Source: Albifimbria verrucaria (Eukaryota > Ascomycota > Sordariomycetes > Hypocreales > Stachybotryaceae). Taken from it: a DNA stretch of 64,000 nt. A program made the translations under genes and the position numbers. The DNA lies in the NCBI GenBank assembly GCA_020081605.1, contig JAHREC010000011.1:4526001-4590000 (forward strand), read 5' to 3'. Positions 1 to 11,701 of this stretch are shown here, in pieces (position 1 is the first letter of the stretch; the number at the start of each line of letters is the position of its first letter). Under the pieces are notes generated by a model. The model saw only the letters and a list, made by a program, of their open reading frames with translations, was not told where the DNA came from and did not search any database.

Positions 1-181
1 TTGCTGGTCACCATTAGTTGTCTCGAAGGATTTTTGTAACTGTTCTCCCATGGAAATGATAACGAAATGGATTTAGGCCAAGAAGTGGATATTGCCTTGA
101 ACATGGTATGTTTTGGAGCGACGTCAGTTTAGGCTGAATCTTTACTTTTCACTCTGCTCAATAATAGCTTCCGATCTATTC

Positions 182-3037
182 TTACATATTATCAACCTCC
201 TCCATCTGCAATATGAACTCCACTTGAAGTCGCTGGAGGTATCTGGGTAGTGCCTCTCTGCTATCTGAATCTCTCGCTTGCTGCAACGCATTGTAAAGAT
301 TCAAGACCAGTTTTCTTCGAGCGAGTAGCTTTCGCGACTCAGAGCTCTGCTCACGAGCCTTCTTCCGTTCTCTCAAAGCATTGGAAACCTCCGTAGCTTT
401 CTCAATAAAACTGGCTGGCATTCCCAAAGCTTTGGCCAGATTGATGCCGTAATGCTCCTCATCGTCCACGCTACCCGAAGTCGCCTTGTACAACAAGGTG
501 ATATGTGGTAGACCGTCATCCGTAATCGAACTTTTGGCAGCAAGGTGTAGATTCAATACGCCTGGGCGGTCAGCAAGCACCTTTGCCAAGTCCACAAAAT
601 GCGTGGCGAACCATACTGAGGCTTTGCTTTGAATCAATGCTTCGGCCATGGCAAGGGCAATGGCGAGTCCGTCTCGAGTGCTTGTTCCTCGGCCCAGCTC
701 GTCTATGATGGCGATGCTTTTTTCATCCACATTCCGGAGAATGAATGCCATTTCCCGCATCTCGACCGAAAATGAAGACATGTTGGCTTCGATGTTGTCG
801 TCTAGCGACACTCGTGCGAAAATGTTGTGAATGATCGGAAACGAGGCATACTCTGCGGGTACGAAAGAGCCAATCTGTACCATGATCTGCAGCAGAGCCA
901 CGGACCGAATGTACGTGCTCTTGCCACCCATATTGCATCCGGTGATGGCATGAAAACGGTATTGCTCACTTGAGTAATAATCATTTGGTACAAAATTCCC
1001 AGATAGAGCCTGGCCCATTAGCAACAATATCCAGTAGACATGCGGGAAGATGACCGGATGTTACCTTGTCCACTATCGGATGTCGTGCAGCCTGCAAAGC
1101 AAGTATTCCTGTAAGCTGGGGTCGGGTGTAATCTCGGATTGACGCAAGTTGAGCGAATGAGGATATCATGTCGATCAGTGCGACTGACTCGCAAACTCGA
1201 AATAAATCTGGTGCTTTTTGTCGGAGCTCCTTAATCAGCTCATGAATAACCGAGTCACTCCGAATCACCACTTCGTTATATGTGTCAGAGAGCCGCGCGT
1301 TTAATTTGACGAGAATAAGAGTCTGACACTCAATCTTATCCTTCTTGCGAACTGTGTTGATAAACATTGATGGAAGCCCTTCTTCCTCTACATCACCAGC
1401 AGCAATACGCAACCAGTATTTCCGGCCGTTGTCAAACTTCAAAGTGACATTTAAACCACAACTCTCTGTGAATAGTTAGTGTCGCAACAACATAAGATCA
1501 GACCACATTACTCACCACTAATCTCATCAACATGCTGGTGAATCTCCTCAGTGAGCTCCTTGTATGTCTGCCTCGCCACGTCCAGCATACCGCTGATGCC
1601 AGCTTTGACGGCAAATGTTCGCTGGTTGCGAAGATCAAGAGGGGACTTCATATAAGTGACGTCGGCCTCGATCGTATTTCGAATGTTGGCCAATATGGGG
1701 TCGTAATTTCTGGCCGGCACAAGTCGCGAACCTTTGTCAGTAGAGCGCTTTGAGCTGGGAAGAGCGCATGATGAAGGTTTGGAACTGATTCTAAGAAGCT
1801 CTTCATCATGAGAACCTGGTTGATTTGTTCCTCCACCTGAACTACCCCTGGACTCGTGGGAATAATGATGAGCTTCAGGTGTTAGCCAATTGCCTGCTTG
1901 CTCGAAGGATCAACTCACCTTGGTCAAAAGCTTTTCAACGTCATGAAAGAGCTTTAGAGCTACATAACTTAGTATCTCTGATAGTAAATGAAGGGAACTC
2001 GTACATTTCCGGACTTCATGAAACATCTCCTCATTGGTCGTAAGCTCCTCGAGTGCGTCGTATCGTGGCGTTATAAACAAATCCTGACGTGTAGGTGGTT
2101 GGAGTATGTTGCTTCGGAGCATTCGTAAACCCATTGGCGTAGTGGTATGGTTGAGGAGCCTGAACAGAGAGTCTTTCGACTTGGGGCTTTGCAGATTCTG
2201 CATGATTTCAAGAGACTGAATAGCTGATATGTCAATCATCATGGTGTCTTCAGAAGGCTGATAACGAATACGGAGGGAATGAGGAGCAAAGTTGATGCTG
2301 AAATTGTACTCGATAAACTTCATTGTCTATGAATTGTTAGGACACAAAGGCGGCCATCGTAGTGGTTAAAACTGGACATACTGCTGAAAATGAACTGGTT
2401 GCATAAAACTTGCCATTAATGACAACCTTCAAGGGCTCGATATCGTTGACAAAAGCTAGGTCTTGAATGTAGTCCAAACCCGCAGTCTCAGACCAGGCAG
2501 ACCGATCAAAGGCGTCAACCTGAGCATCCGGTATGAGCCTTTCGATAAGGGAGTAAAGTGTGCTCGGTCGGTTAGGGGGCATGCGGAAGCCATGAAAATG
2601 ATGCGGCTTGGAGAAGCCATTTGAATCTTGTGAATTGTCTTGACGTAGGACTGGTTATCGCAAATTTGGCTTAGAACAACCTCACCATGGGAGACATCGA
2701 CAAAAGCGACACCCACGGAGGGTGTGACGCCACGTGCCTCACAGACCGCGCAAACGACACTTTGTGTTTCATTGAGCCCAAGAACGGAAGAAGTCGTCGT
2801 GGCACGGGACTTGCGTCCAGACGCAGTGCTGGGACGGGCTGTCGAGCGAGAAGTGGACGGACGAGAGATGCTTGCCCTAGTGCTAGGCCTGGTACTAGTT
2901 AAAGACGGCGCAGTTCCGGCCAAAGGCACTGTTCTTGGGTTCGACGATGGCCCGTTAGCCCTGGATGAAGACCTGGCATTGTGAAAGTAGCTGGACGAAG
3001 AGAGCGATTGACTGGGAAAGAAATTTGAAGAGGACAT
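182..3037 (-). CDS. MSH4: MutS homologue MSH4, meiotic crossover protein (two apparent frameshifts)
   Basis: MSH4 pairs with MSH5 to stabilise recombination intermediates in meiosis; it does not repair mismatches. Six exons can be read: 3037-2382, 2326-2005, 1959-1919, 1872-1516, 1465-1065 and 1009-182. All introns have GT..AG ends. The first ~110 residues are Ser/Thr/Arg-rich, followed by the connector and lever region and the C-terminal ATPase. The ATPase shows Walker A TGCNMGGKST, Walker B IAIIDELGRGTSTRDG and the conserved ATHF. The start is the ATG before SSSNFFPSQS. Frames break at the G-runs 2575-2579 and 1697-1700 (C-runs on the coding strand). One extra base at each gives 2,607 nt, 868 residues, a normal length for the family. 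Walker A has GGKS where MSH4 usually has SGKS; the essential GKS is kept. Identification is firm. Whether the shifts are real is doubtful because most genes here show the same fault. Confidence 0.9.
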
Positions 3038-3428
3038 GATCAGGTTTGAGTTCAGATTCAGTGATGAAAAGTACACTGCGAATCGTAGAAGCGAAGCGTG
3101 TTCCTAGAAGTGGTGATGACTTGCAAGACAACGGGGCCTCGTTTACTGCGGGCTGAAGTGATGCGAAGATTCATACTCCCAGGTTGAAGAATAAATGAGA
3201 AAGAAAATCAGGCAATTATTCACGTCAAGATTTAAGAGCAACCGTCAGTAACGAAGTGACTCTCCATTTACACCTGGCAACGGTGTAAGTCGTGGTAGAG
3301 GAGGCTCGGTGGGAATAGCCGGGGCTTAGCCGACAGCGAGTATGTTTTGCGTTGCATTCCGCAAAATCGCACAGGTCGCGCTCCAAAATCACACGCATAC
3401 CAACCCTCCAACCCTGCGCCGGCCTATC
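3038..3428. promoter_or_regulatory. Shared divergent promoter region between MSH4 and the FAR1-type gene
   Basis: This 391-bp gap separates the start codons of two divergent genes. I see no coding potential that fits either neighbour and no clear TATA element. An ATG at 3342 is in frame with the FAR1-type gene and could be its start instead of 3429. Confidence 0.4.
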
Positions 3429-4475
3429 ATGTTCGGCGTTCTGTCGTCGATTGCGGTGCCGCAGACGGGTGGTGTGTACAAGACGTACGATGACTTGATG
3501 CGCGAATTGAACAACCGCATGGAAAAGGAGGGCTACAAGGTGGTCAAGTCGAGATCGCATCGCAGTCGCCACGGTGGTGCTGACGTGCCCGGCAACGAGA
3601 TTGTTCGTTGCGACCTGGTCTGCAACAGGGAGGACGGCCGTATAAGAGCACGGCAACCAAGCACAAGACTTCGACTAAAAAGACTGACTGTCCATGGAGA
3701 GCCAAGGCTGTCTTCCGCAAGCCTCTCCAGGGCTGGGTCCTGACGATACACTGTGATCAGCACAACCATGAGCCAGGAACACCCGAACCTCCCACCCTTC
3801 CGAAGCCAGCCTTGAGGACGAAGATGGAGTGCCAAATGGCCCCGACGAAGGTCTTGGTTTCCGCACTCGTCTTTAATCTTGAAACTAACGTTAGCTAGAT
3901 GATGGCCCTTGTCCAGATGCCGAGACCTCGGCCGCCATGCAGGTCGCTGGTGTCTCTAATGCTGTTCTCCGCCTAACAGGCGATACCTTTCAGCAATTCA
4001 AAACAGACTACCGCAAAATATCACAACCTGAACGTTTGAACATACTGTCCCAGTTGCAGTTGAGGATTGCTGCCATCTACGCTGTACAGAATGAAGAGGT
4101 CCAGCGCGTTCAACGCGCCGAAGCACAGCGCAAACGTCACTCAGCGATAGAGGAAACCCGGAGACATCCTGAGGGACATGCGCAAAGAGGGAAACGGCGA
4201 CGACTTCAAGCTGAACAACAACAGCCATTACAGGAGGAGCCTGAGCTCCATGAGCATGAAGAAACCCCTCAACTCAGCATCAGATGCCGCACCAAATGCA
4301 ACATAGCACTGCCACACAGCAATCGCCACTCCTTATTCACCAAAATACGGAAATGATGTTTCCAGTACCGGGTTTCGATGTTCCAGATCAATTCGCGCCA
4401 TTCAATGACCCGTCTAGGCGAGTTCGTGGTCACCGAACCTCTCAGTCCAATCATCCCTCTCACCCGTCAGGATGA
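3429..4475 (+). CDS. FAR1-type zinc-finger DNA-binding protein (three apparent frameshifts)
   Basis: The N-terminal ~120 residues form a FAR1-like zinc-finger domain related to WRKY/GCM1 and Mutator-transposase fingers. Visible parts are YKTYDDLMRELNNRM, CDLVC, DCPWRAKAVF and HCDQHNHEPGTPEPP, giving a C-x3-C / C / H-x-H style metal site. In fungi such single-domain proteins are stand-alone regulators with no transposase core, and none follows here. A helical segment with LSQLQLRIAAIYAVQNEEVQ and a Gln/Glu-rich part come next, then a C-terminus ending near HPSHPSG. Frames break at 3628-3630 (G), 3795-3797 (C) and 4265-4268 (C). An intron is likely at about 3851-3898, with CTAAC shortly before its end. 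With these, 333 residues result. The exact intron donor is uncertain. An upstream in-frame ATG lies at 3342. Target genes are unknown. Confidence 0.75.
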
Positions 4476-7400
4476 AAAGGCAGGCAATGAAGAGAGGAAC
4501 ACAAATCCAGGCTGCTCCTCACCATCATCCGTCAACCGCGGTACTCGGCCACCGTAATGTCGTTAAGCGAGGGGTCTCTAGCCTGTCATGGGCCGCGACT
4601 GCAATATCGACCATCCTGACATCAATTATTGTTGGCTTGGCCCTCGGATACGAATGCAGGCCGCAAGTCAAACCTAGGCGGTCCTCTTTACCAAGGCGAC
4701 GATCCTACCTTGCTGCCGAAGCGACAATATGAATTATCTCAATAGGGCTACAAGCTCAATGACAGTGAATCATGCAAGTACGACGAAACAAGACTGGCAC
4801 CCGAGTTCATGCAGTCGAGTCATACGCAATGAACTCTTTCATGTCCCAGGGAGGAATGTTTCAAGCCGGATATATTATGAACTGATGCATGAACTCATTG
4901 AGTCTCGACGATCCGAAGGCAAAGCGAAGATGTCGATGATTCATTTACAAACCATCCTCGTCGTATGGTGAACGTCGATCAAAAGCACTTGTCATTTATA
5001 AAATAGCCCGACGAATCATGTGGCCAAAGCAATAGAATATGCACTTTGTTCAACCATGTATCCGAACAGTGCATGACAGGACAGGTCCTACCGGACTGTA
5101 GGGTGCGTGTATCATGTTCGATGGGGAGGTCGAGTTAATCGACTTGGGAATCAAGATGAGATTTTTCGAGTACAGAATGCGGGCGAGGCTAGCTTGCAGC
5201 GGAAGACTGTCGCCTGTACCCATGGAAAGATGTAACTATGGGTCTTGTGTAGATTTTGTCTCAGCAGATTGTCGCATGATTGTATGCTTAGTCTAGATGT
5301 CAAGCAGGGCAATTAGGCAAAGACGAGAGTTCAAGAACGGAATAGTGCTTATGAAGGTGTAGAATACGTACACTAGCCAGCGACAACCTCGTCATCCATT
5401 TGTGAGGTCTCATTGAGGACAAGGCCTCAGCTCAAACTTTAGATCATCAGAAGTTGGCCACCAATGAGCTCACTATCAAACAGCAGCATGGATATCAGGC
5501 CTGGGGTATCTGTATCGGGATACAAGCGTAAGAATGTTATCTATTATCTACTTGAGCGGTGGGTCAACGGGCATACCAGAAGGGCCGTTGATAAATTCAG
5601 AGTGCACAGATGCTGTTCCACAGCGTGTCTATTGATTGTCATCCACGTCAAGGAACCAGTACTAAGGTTCACTTTCATAAGTGGCTGCATGTTGAAACTT
5701 CCCCAGACATCAGACTGAGGTTTACTTGACACCGTGGAGTCCAAGTGGGTAGTCCATTATTTGGCAGTGGAGGCAAGACAAAATGGTTCCATTTGACAGA
5801 ATTAGATTAACTAGCGTCAAGAAGGTGGTGATCATGGCATCCCGAAACTGACCGAGACGATCCCGTCGGTGTTAAATCCAGGATCGCTTATTTTTGCTCC
5901 GGCATTACAAGACAAAATCTATTGCTATCGACTATTCGAGCGAGTTCTTCGATGGTCAGTCACATGGCAGTGATCTACGCCCTGGGTTTACCTATTGGAG
6001 AGAAGTCCGGGCCACTCGACGAATTATGTTGCAGCATGCATGGCCGGGCTGACGACATCCAAAACTAGGCGACGTGTACGGGCGCTTTGGCATTTACACC
6101 AGACCAGTGTTCCTCCATATCAGCTGCGTCCGATAAGCACAACGGCCTTGGGCAGCACGGGCCGGAATGCGGGGATGGAGGGTGTTGGCCGTTGAGCCCT
6201 GGGTGCCACGAGGCGTGGAATGCCAATTTGCGCGCATATCATTGAGAGAACGGACGTGATATCAAATGGAAGCATCATCGTCGTCGTCATCCCACCAACG
6301 GCAGCTGGTTCTGGGCTGGGCATGGGGCGTCGGAACTGGGTCCGGCTCGGGCCATCATTGGAGTAGAAGCTCCGGGGCTTGATGCTTGGTGTGGCTGAAT
6401 GAGTCTTTCCCTGCGAACAGAACAGGATGCGGTGCTTGCCAGGGTGTTGGGCTGGTGAAAAAAGTCGTAGTGGATCTATGGTGTCATTCATTGTCTAACC
6501 CCGGGATCTGACAACGGCGTGCTGGCAACGGTTGTCGCCGGTGATTACGGAGGCAGGTTCCGCCGGATGCGATTGAATGAGACGGATTGGCTGCCTAAGC
6601 CAAGTGATAGGAGGAGTGCATGGGGAGCTGGCAGAATGTGATTCATGTAAGCATCAAAATTCGGTTGTAATCTATGGAAAACGGCACCTGGAGATGGTGT
6701 GGACAAGCAGCCCATTCCTTGGATTTGGACAATACTGGCCTTGCTTAACAACGGGGCAGAGATGCAGTTCTCTTAAGGCCTCGACTCGTGGGGCCTAGGA
6801 GGGCGGCCTTTATCTAGCGGCATGTGAAGACCAAGAAGCACAGAATGTCGCGACATAGTGGCTCGCTGTGTGTTGGCGATAGGTGGCCTGGCGGCTAACC
6901 ACGGGGGCCGCGGATTGGTCTCGGACGGCCGTGTCGTGGGAAGGGGTTAAGCAGATGCAAAATTTGGCCTTTCGCTTGATGTGACAATGCAGTTTGCATG
7001 CACGCGTCGCATTTACTGGGAAATGGCTCATTGAAGGAGAAGGAACCCCAGAAAAGGACCGTCCGTGTGTTTCCGTTGTGCCGTGCCGAGACGTGTTATT
7101 CCAAGAATCCTGCTCGGCAAATGTTGGTCTGGCTAGCGGGTAGGGCAGAGACTTGCAGCTACTGATCCGTAGTGGAACAAACTACAGAGTACAGACCTAC
7201 CTGATTGACCTGCTGTGGTTGTTTGAGAGTCCATCTCCACTTACTGTAAGGTCAACGGCAATGCTGACAACTGGTATGGGACGATGGACATGTCGTGTTT
7301 TTGGGTTTCGGGTAGGGTTCGGTATTGATCTGGAACCTGAAGGGCGTTTCGCCTAGGACATGTGCGTATGCAAGGTCCATAACGTGGTAAACGTATGCAA

Positions 7401-7759
7401 AGCGCCAAGCTGAAGCTTGCCAATCCCGTCCCGCGAACTCGAAAGATGGCTACAGAGCAAGACGCCTACAGGGCAAGTCCAGATCAAGCCTCTCAGATTG
7501 CGCGGGCGGCACCAGACGCTCCTTTGGGATGGCCTCAGAGAAACAGTGTAGTTATCGCAGGGGAAAGGAGGGGTGGACAGAGTTTGCACCAGCTGGCTCT
7601 TAGTTAACCACCTGTGTAGGATTGGGACCTTTCGAATTGAGCCAAGAGATACAGGGAGAAGCGAATGCTGCAGCTGGGGGTGATGGTGGTGGTAGGTGAG
7701 ATTTTTCATTTTTTCATCCCATGCAGGCTGAGTTAAAAGAGCCGCCCGTTGCGAGGCTC

Positions 7760-7785
7760 AAAAATAAAATAAAAATAAAAATAAT
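7760..7785. repeat. A-rich simple repeat (AAAAT units)
   Basis: The run consists of repeated AAAAT/AAAAAT units in otherwise GC-balanced DNA. No function is suggested. Confidence 0.7.
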
Positions 7786-8584
7786 TGAATGTGCCGATGG
7801 CGAGCTGGTCAACTAACTGCTTTGGAGGAGTTCCAGGTCAACGGGCTTGTGATAAAGCTCGGGACGGGCACATGGGAGGGTGTGGGTTGGGCGCGCCCCG
7901 CCTGTTCTTGGACCTGAGCAGGAGCTCCACGATGGTGTCCAGTTCAGTTGGAACGGTAGCTCTCGGCTTGTTTCCGTCCACGGGCTGGGCTTGTTGGGCG
8001 TCAACCTACGAGAAGCGGCGAGTTGGGCTTGAGAAACAGCCCGTGTTCTTGGGACGTGGAATGGAAATGTGGTTTGACGAGCAAAACGGGCATCTAGACA
8101 GATGTCCATTCGGTTGCGGCTTCATGCGCATGTCTAGTCGACGGGTCACATAGTGCACCTGAAGATCCGGCCTGGGGGCGAGAAAGTGGTCCTGCATGCA
8201 GAAAAGCCTCCAACTGGCTCCGTTGGGGCATGTGTGACTGTGCTTGTGGCCCGTCGTTCGGTGCCACATGCTTTCGCACCGCCCGCTGGGTTTGAGATGC
8301 CAGATCCAGAACTCACCCCTGCATGGGAGGGCCGCAGGAGGCAGCGTCGCATGGGCGAATGAGTTGCGGGAAGAGGACGGGGAGGTGGTGTGATGCAAGT
8401 CAGAGCCAGGTCGTGGTTCGCTAGACGGATCATGCAGCAGAGGTAGGAGGCTTTCGGTGTGGACCAACAGCAAAAAGAAAGAAAGACGGGAAACACCGAG
8501 TTTGGGTCGAGTTGATTTGAGTTGAGTCGAGTTGCTGATGGGCGCAAAAGTGAGGACAACGGCAAGGACGGAGTTTGGGATCGG

Positions 8585-8612
8585 TAGGTTGGTTAGTTAG
8601 TTGGTTGGCTGG
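8585..8612. repeat. Short TTGG/TTAG tetranucleotide repeat
   Basis: GGTT, AGTT and GGCT units follow each other for about 28 bases. It is an imperfect microsatellite in non-coding DNA. Confidence 0.6.
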
Positions 8613-8661
8613 TGTGAGGCGCAAGACGCTGGTAAAGACTGTTGTGGTTGTGTAGCTTTGA

Positions 8662-8735
8662 GGCGACTACAGCAGGGCTCGAACTGCTCAGCACCAGGTT
8701 TAACTACAAGACAATTCCTTAGACACCAAAGCCGC
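8662..8735 (-). tRNA. tRNA-like sequence, probably a degenerate tRNA or relic
   Basis: Read on the minus strand, the 74-nt segment starts GCGGCTT and ends AGTCGCC, so acceptor ends pair for about six bases. A B-box-like AGTTCGAGCC sits where the T-loop belongs, flanked by AGCAG and CTGCT. A CTAAGGA segment resembles the end of the A box of Leu/Ser-type tRNAs. I cannot fold a clean anticodon arm, and the T-stem register is off by one. It could be a decayed tRNA, a tRNA whose sequence suffered base-calling loss, or a tRNA-derived repeat. Confidence 0.4.
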
Positions 8736-11701
8736 TAAAGGCCTGGTCTGCTCATCGGCGTGGATCGCCATCTCCATACTGACAAAAACAACTGGACCAA
8801 GGACGGTCTCTGTTTGCTAAGATGCGGGGAAGACGAAGAAGCAGCAATTCGCCTCCTTCTCCCCACAGTTCCGAAGGCGAAGACAACCAAAGGACGAAAT
8901 AGCACCGTCGACTTTATGTAATTGCCAAGGTTCTGCCCCCTCCCCGTCCCCCTCACAGCACGTCCTACGTCCTACCCGCCGCGTCAGTACAGTGTCTGAG
9001 CACGAAAGTCAATCACGAGCTAGATATGGGAGAAAAGGCCCTCTAACGTGTGTGATTGCGACGAGGAGAGGCGAAGAGGGGAAAACGGAGGCGTGGGAGT
9101 GGGTGCAGCGGATTCCAGGGCCTGGGTAGTGCCAACTCTAAGACGGGTGGTTCTAGACTTTGTGATCTGCCTTGATTTCTCTTGCGTGTGTTTTATTTTG
9201 GTCTCTGGGCGTCCCCATGGGAGATGTGCATGAGCTTGAACTTGGAGGATTTGACTGTGCTGTGGAAATGCTGGTTTGGTTGGGGTAGGTCTTATTATTC
9301 ACGCAAGTCCAGGCCAGCAGCAGGTTGGGAGATCCAGTTGAAGCGCAACCCATGACGGCATTGCGAACCAGCACCGGCCTTTTCTGCATTTTTGTCCGTG
9401 GGCGTCTGGTGGTTTACTCGTATCTGGAGAAGAAACAGACAGAAGCTTGGGGCAGAGATAAGAAGAAAGAGCTCAATGGTACGGGCAGTAACCATGCCAT
9501 GTCGTTTAGTTTGGCCGATGATGGGAATCTCACGCAGCCTGTGTAAAAGCTTCAGCCACGCACCCACTCACACTTGCTGTATTAGCCTGGACTTACACAC
9601 GCCCTAGGCTGGCACGCCCCCTTGGCTTGGTTGGCCAACCCAGGTCACCCGTTTCCATTCCTTTGGCAAAGAGAACGTTGGAATATAGGGCGGAGCCAAG
9701 CCCACCTTTTTCGCTTCCCTTCAAGCCCCTCCCTCCCTCCCGTGCGCGAGCGGCGCGCTGTCAAACCGCTCATGAACCCACCCATCCAACCCATCGTCAT
9801 TACCACCACGACGACAAGCCGGCTGCTGGGGTTCTTTTTTCTCTTTTCTTTTCACTGTATCTCTACGTAGGATGGGTGGGAACCATTTTGGTTTGTCTCT
9901 AGTTCCCCAACGCTTTCCCCTCCTCTCCTTCTGGTTCCATTGGCTTGGCCTGGGGGTTGCGGTGGTTTCGGGCTGCATAAGCACATCGCCCTGTCTTGGG
10001 TACAGGTAGGAGGAAGAACCACGTAGACACATACATACATACTGTACAGGACGTGCGAGCGTGAGCGAGTGTGTGTATTACTTTAGGCTCGGTCAAGGGA
10101 AGCTAGGGTCCGAGGCAAAGCGAACCAAGCCTGTTTACTCCGAGCTCTAAGAAACGCCAGAGCTATTGAACTCTCTCTATGCGAAGGCCAGGGAACTCTT
10201 TTATCTGAGCCCGTCTCTTCTTAAGCCAGGGGCCAACGCAACGGCCTTTCTCCCGGCACATTGACCTGGTCTTTTTATCAATTGTCGCCTCCCCTTGTCT
10301 CTCTCCCTGGTTTATAAAACACCCCGCCAGAGCAGACGGGTTTTATTACTGGGAAAAAAAGAAAGAGAGCGAAATACCCAATCAACGGTGCATCGGCCTC
10401 CCTTGGTTGCCTCTTCGAGTCTCAGGTGTTGCGGTGTTTTCCCCAACCAGCCCCGCCGGTGCAGGCTATTGAAATAGGGCCTCACATGCAACCTCCATCG
10501 CCATCTTGATCGGTTCGAAGATTTTTGTTCTCTAAAGAGCGAAGAGGAACGAAGTGCCCGTTTCGACTCGAGTCTGTTGATCGGTCTATCACACGACCCA
10601 AGACACACGGCACTGTCACATTGGCCTTTGTTGGTCCGGACCAAAGCCTCCTGTCGACGACGTCAAGGAGTGTGTTTGTTTGGGAGGAAGACGCTCGATC
10701 GATTGATTGTCTTTGGTGGTGACCCTGCCCACTGCGCACGGCACAGCAAAGCATAACTACAGCTACAGCTACAGCAGCAGCAACAGCGACACGGCACAAA
10801 CAGCGCAGGCTGTACCTACAACAACAGCACTGTGCACCCCCTGCCACCCACGGCTTCCCTGCTCCCTGGCAGACCAGGCCCCATCCTGCCCACCGCTAGG
10901 CCCCTTAGGCTGTACCTACAACAACCAGGTGCAGCAGCATCAGCAGCTTATTCTTCCTTGGGCCAGAGTCATTACGTCAGACCCTCTGCAGCTTCATTGG
11001 CATTTTTTTCCCCTTCCTCTCTTCTCCTCGTCACCATCTGGAAAATTCCCGATTCATCATTCCCACCCGTCTCGCTCCGTGCCCACCCTCCCTCCATCTT
11101 GGAAATCTGTCGAATCTTCGAGCTTCTGTGGCCCGTACCTTGGCTTCCATTACCACCACCCTCCCTGCTATTACTATTACTATTATACTGCGGCTGCCAC
11201 CCTCCATCTCGGATAGGAAACCCTGCTGCTCTCTCTCTCTCAATCTCCCTCTCAGCGACTTATTCCGAGCTGCCATCAGCAAACAAACAACTGTACTGTG
11301 TCTGACAGCTTCACAATCCCTGTCGACTACTGCGCCTCCCTGCCGCTACCTCCTACGTGACCCGTGCACCACCTCACCTTGTTTCATTTTTTATTATTTA
11401 TTTTATTCTTCTTTAACCGCTTCCAGGCATTGTGCTGCCCATTCAAAAAAGTCAGCTATCCCACATGCGCTCGTCGTACGGGAGCTGCTAGCAACAAATC
11501 CGGAGTAGGAAGAAAAAAAAAAAGAGGGATATCGTCTCCTCCAGCTCTCAGGCCGCTTTTTGCCTACTCTTCTAAAACTCGTTTGAAGCAAAAGGGAAAA
11601 TAGAAGTATTTGTCCTTCCCTTTTTCTTCGTCTCACGACAAACAGCACCTGTTTCTTCGTCTGTCTGCCTGGCTCGGAGAGCTCATCCTCGGTAGCCCAC
11701 C

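Larger units (their letters stand above)
4476..11701. other. Gene-poor 7.2-kb stretch upstream of the trehalose regulator
   Basis: Only short open frames without recognisable domains occur here. The stretch holds an A-rich simple repeat near 7760-7785, a TTGG/TTAG repeat near 8585-8612, a tRNA-like relic at 8662-8735 and, from about 9600 on, strongly pyrimidine-rich DNA on the + strand. The last 1.5 kb is probably promoter and 5' leader of the gene at 11702. Several CCCCT motifs (for example near 9725, 9915 and 10290) resemble stress-response elements, but such motifs are expected by chance in C-rich DNA. Confidence 0.5.

Noticed and set aside
3429..4475. Possible Mutator-like transposase because of the FAR1 finger
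   Set aside because: No DDE transposase core, terminal inverted repeats or target duplications are visible; the finger protein stands alone.
10707..11305. Open frames rich in Ser, Pro and Tyr before the trehalose regulator
   Set aside because: The DNA is pyrimidine-rich and low in complexity; no domain, no splicing, and it fits a promoter and leader region.
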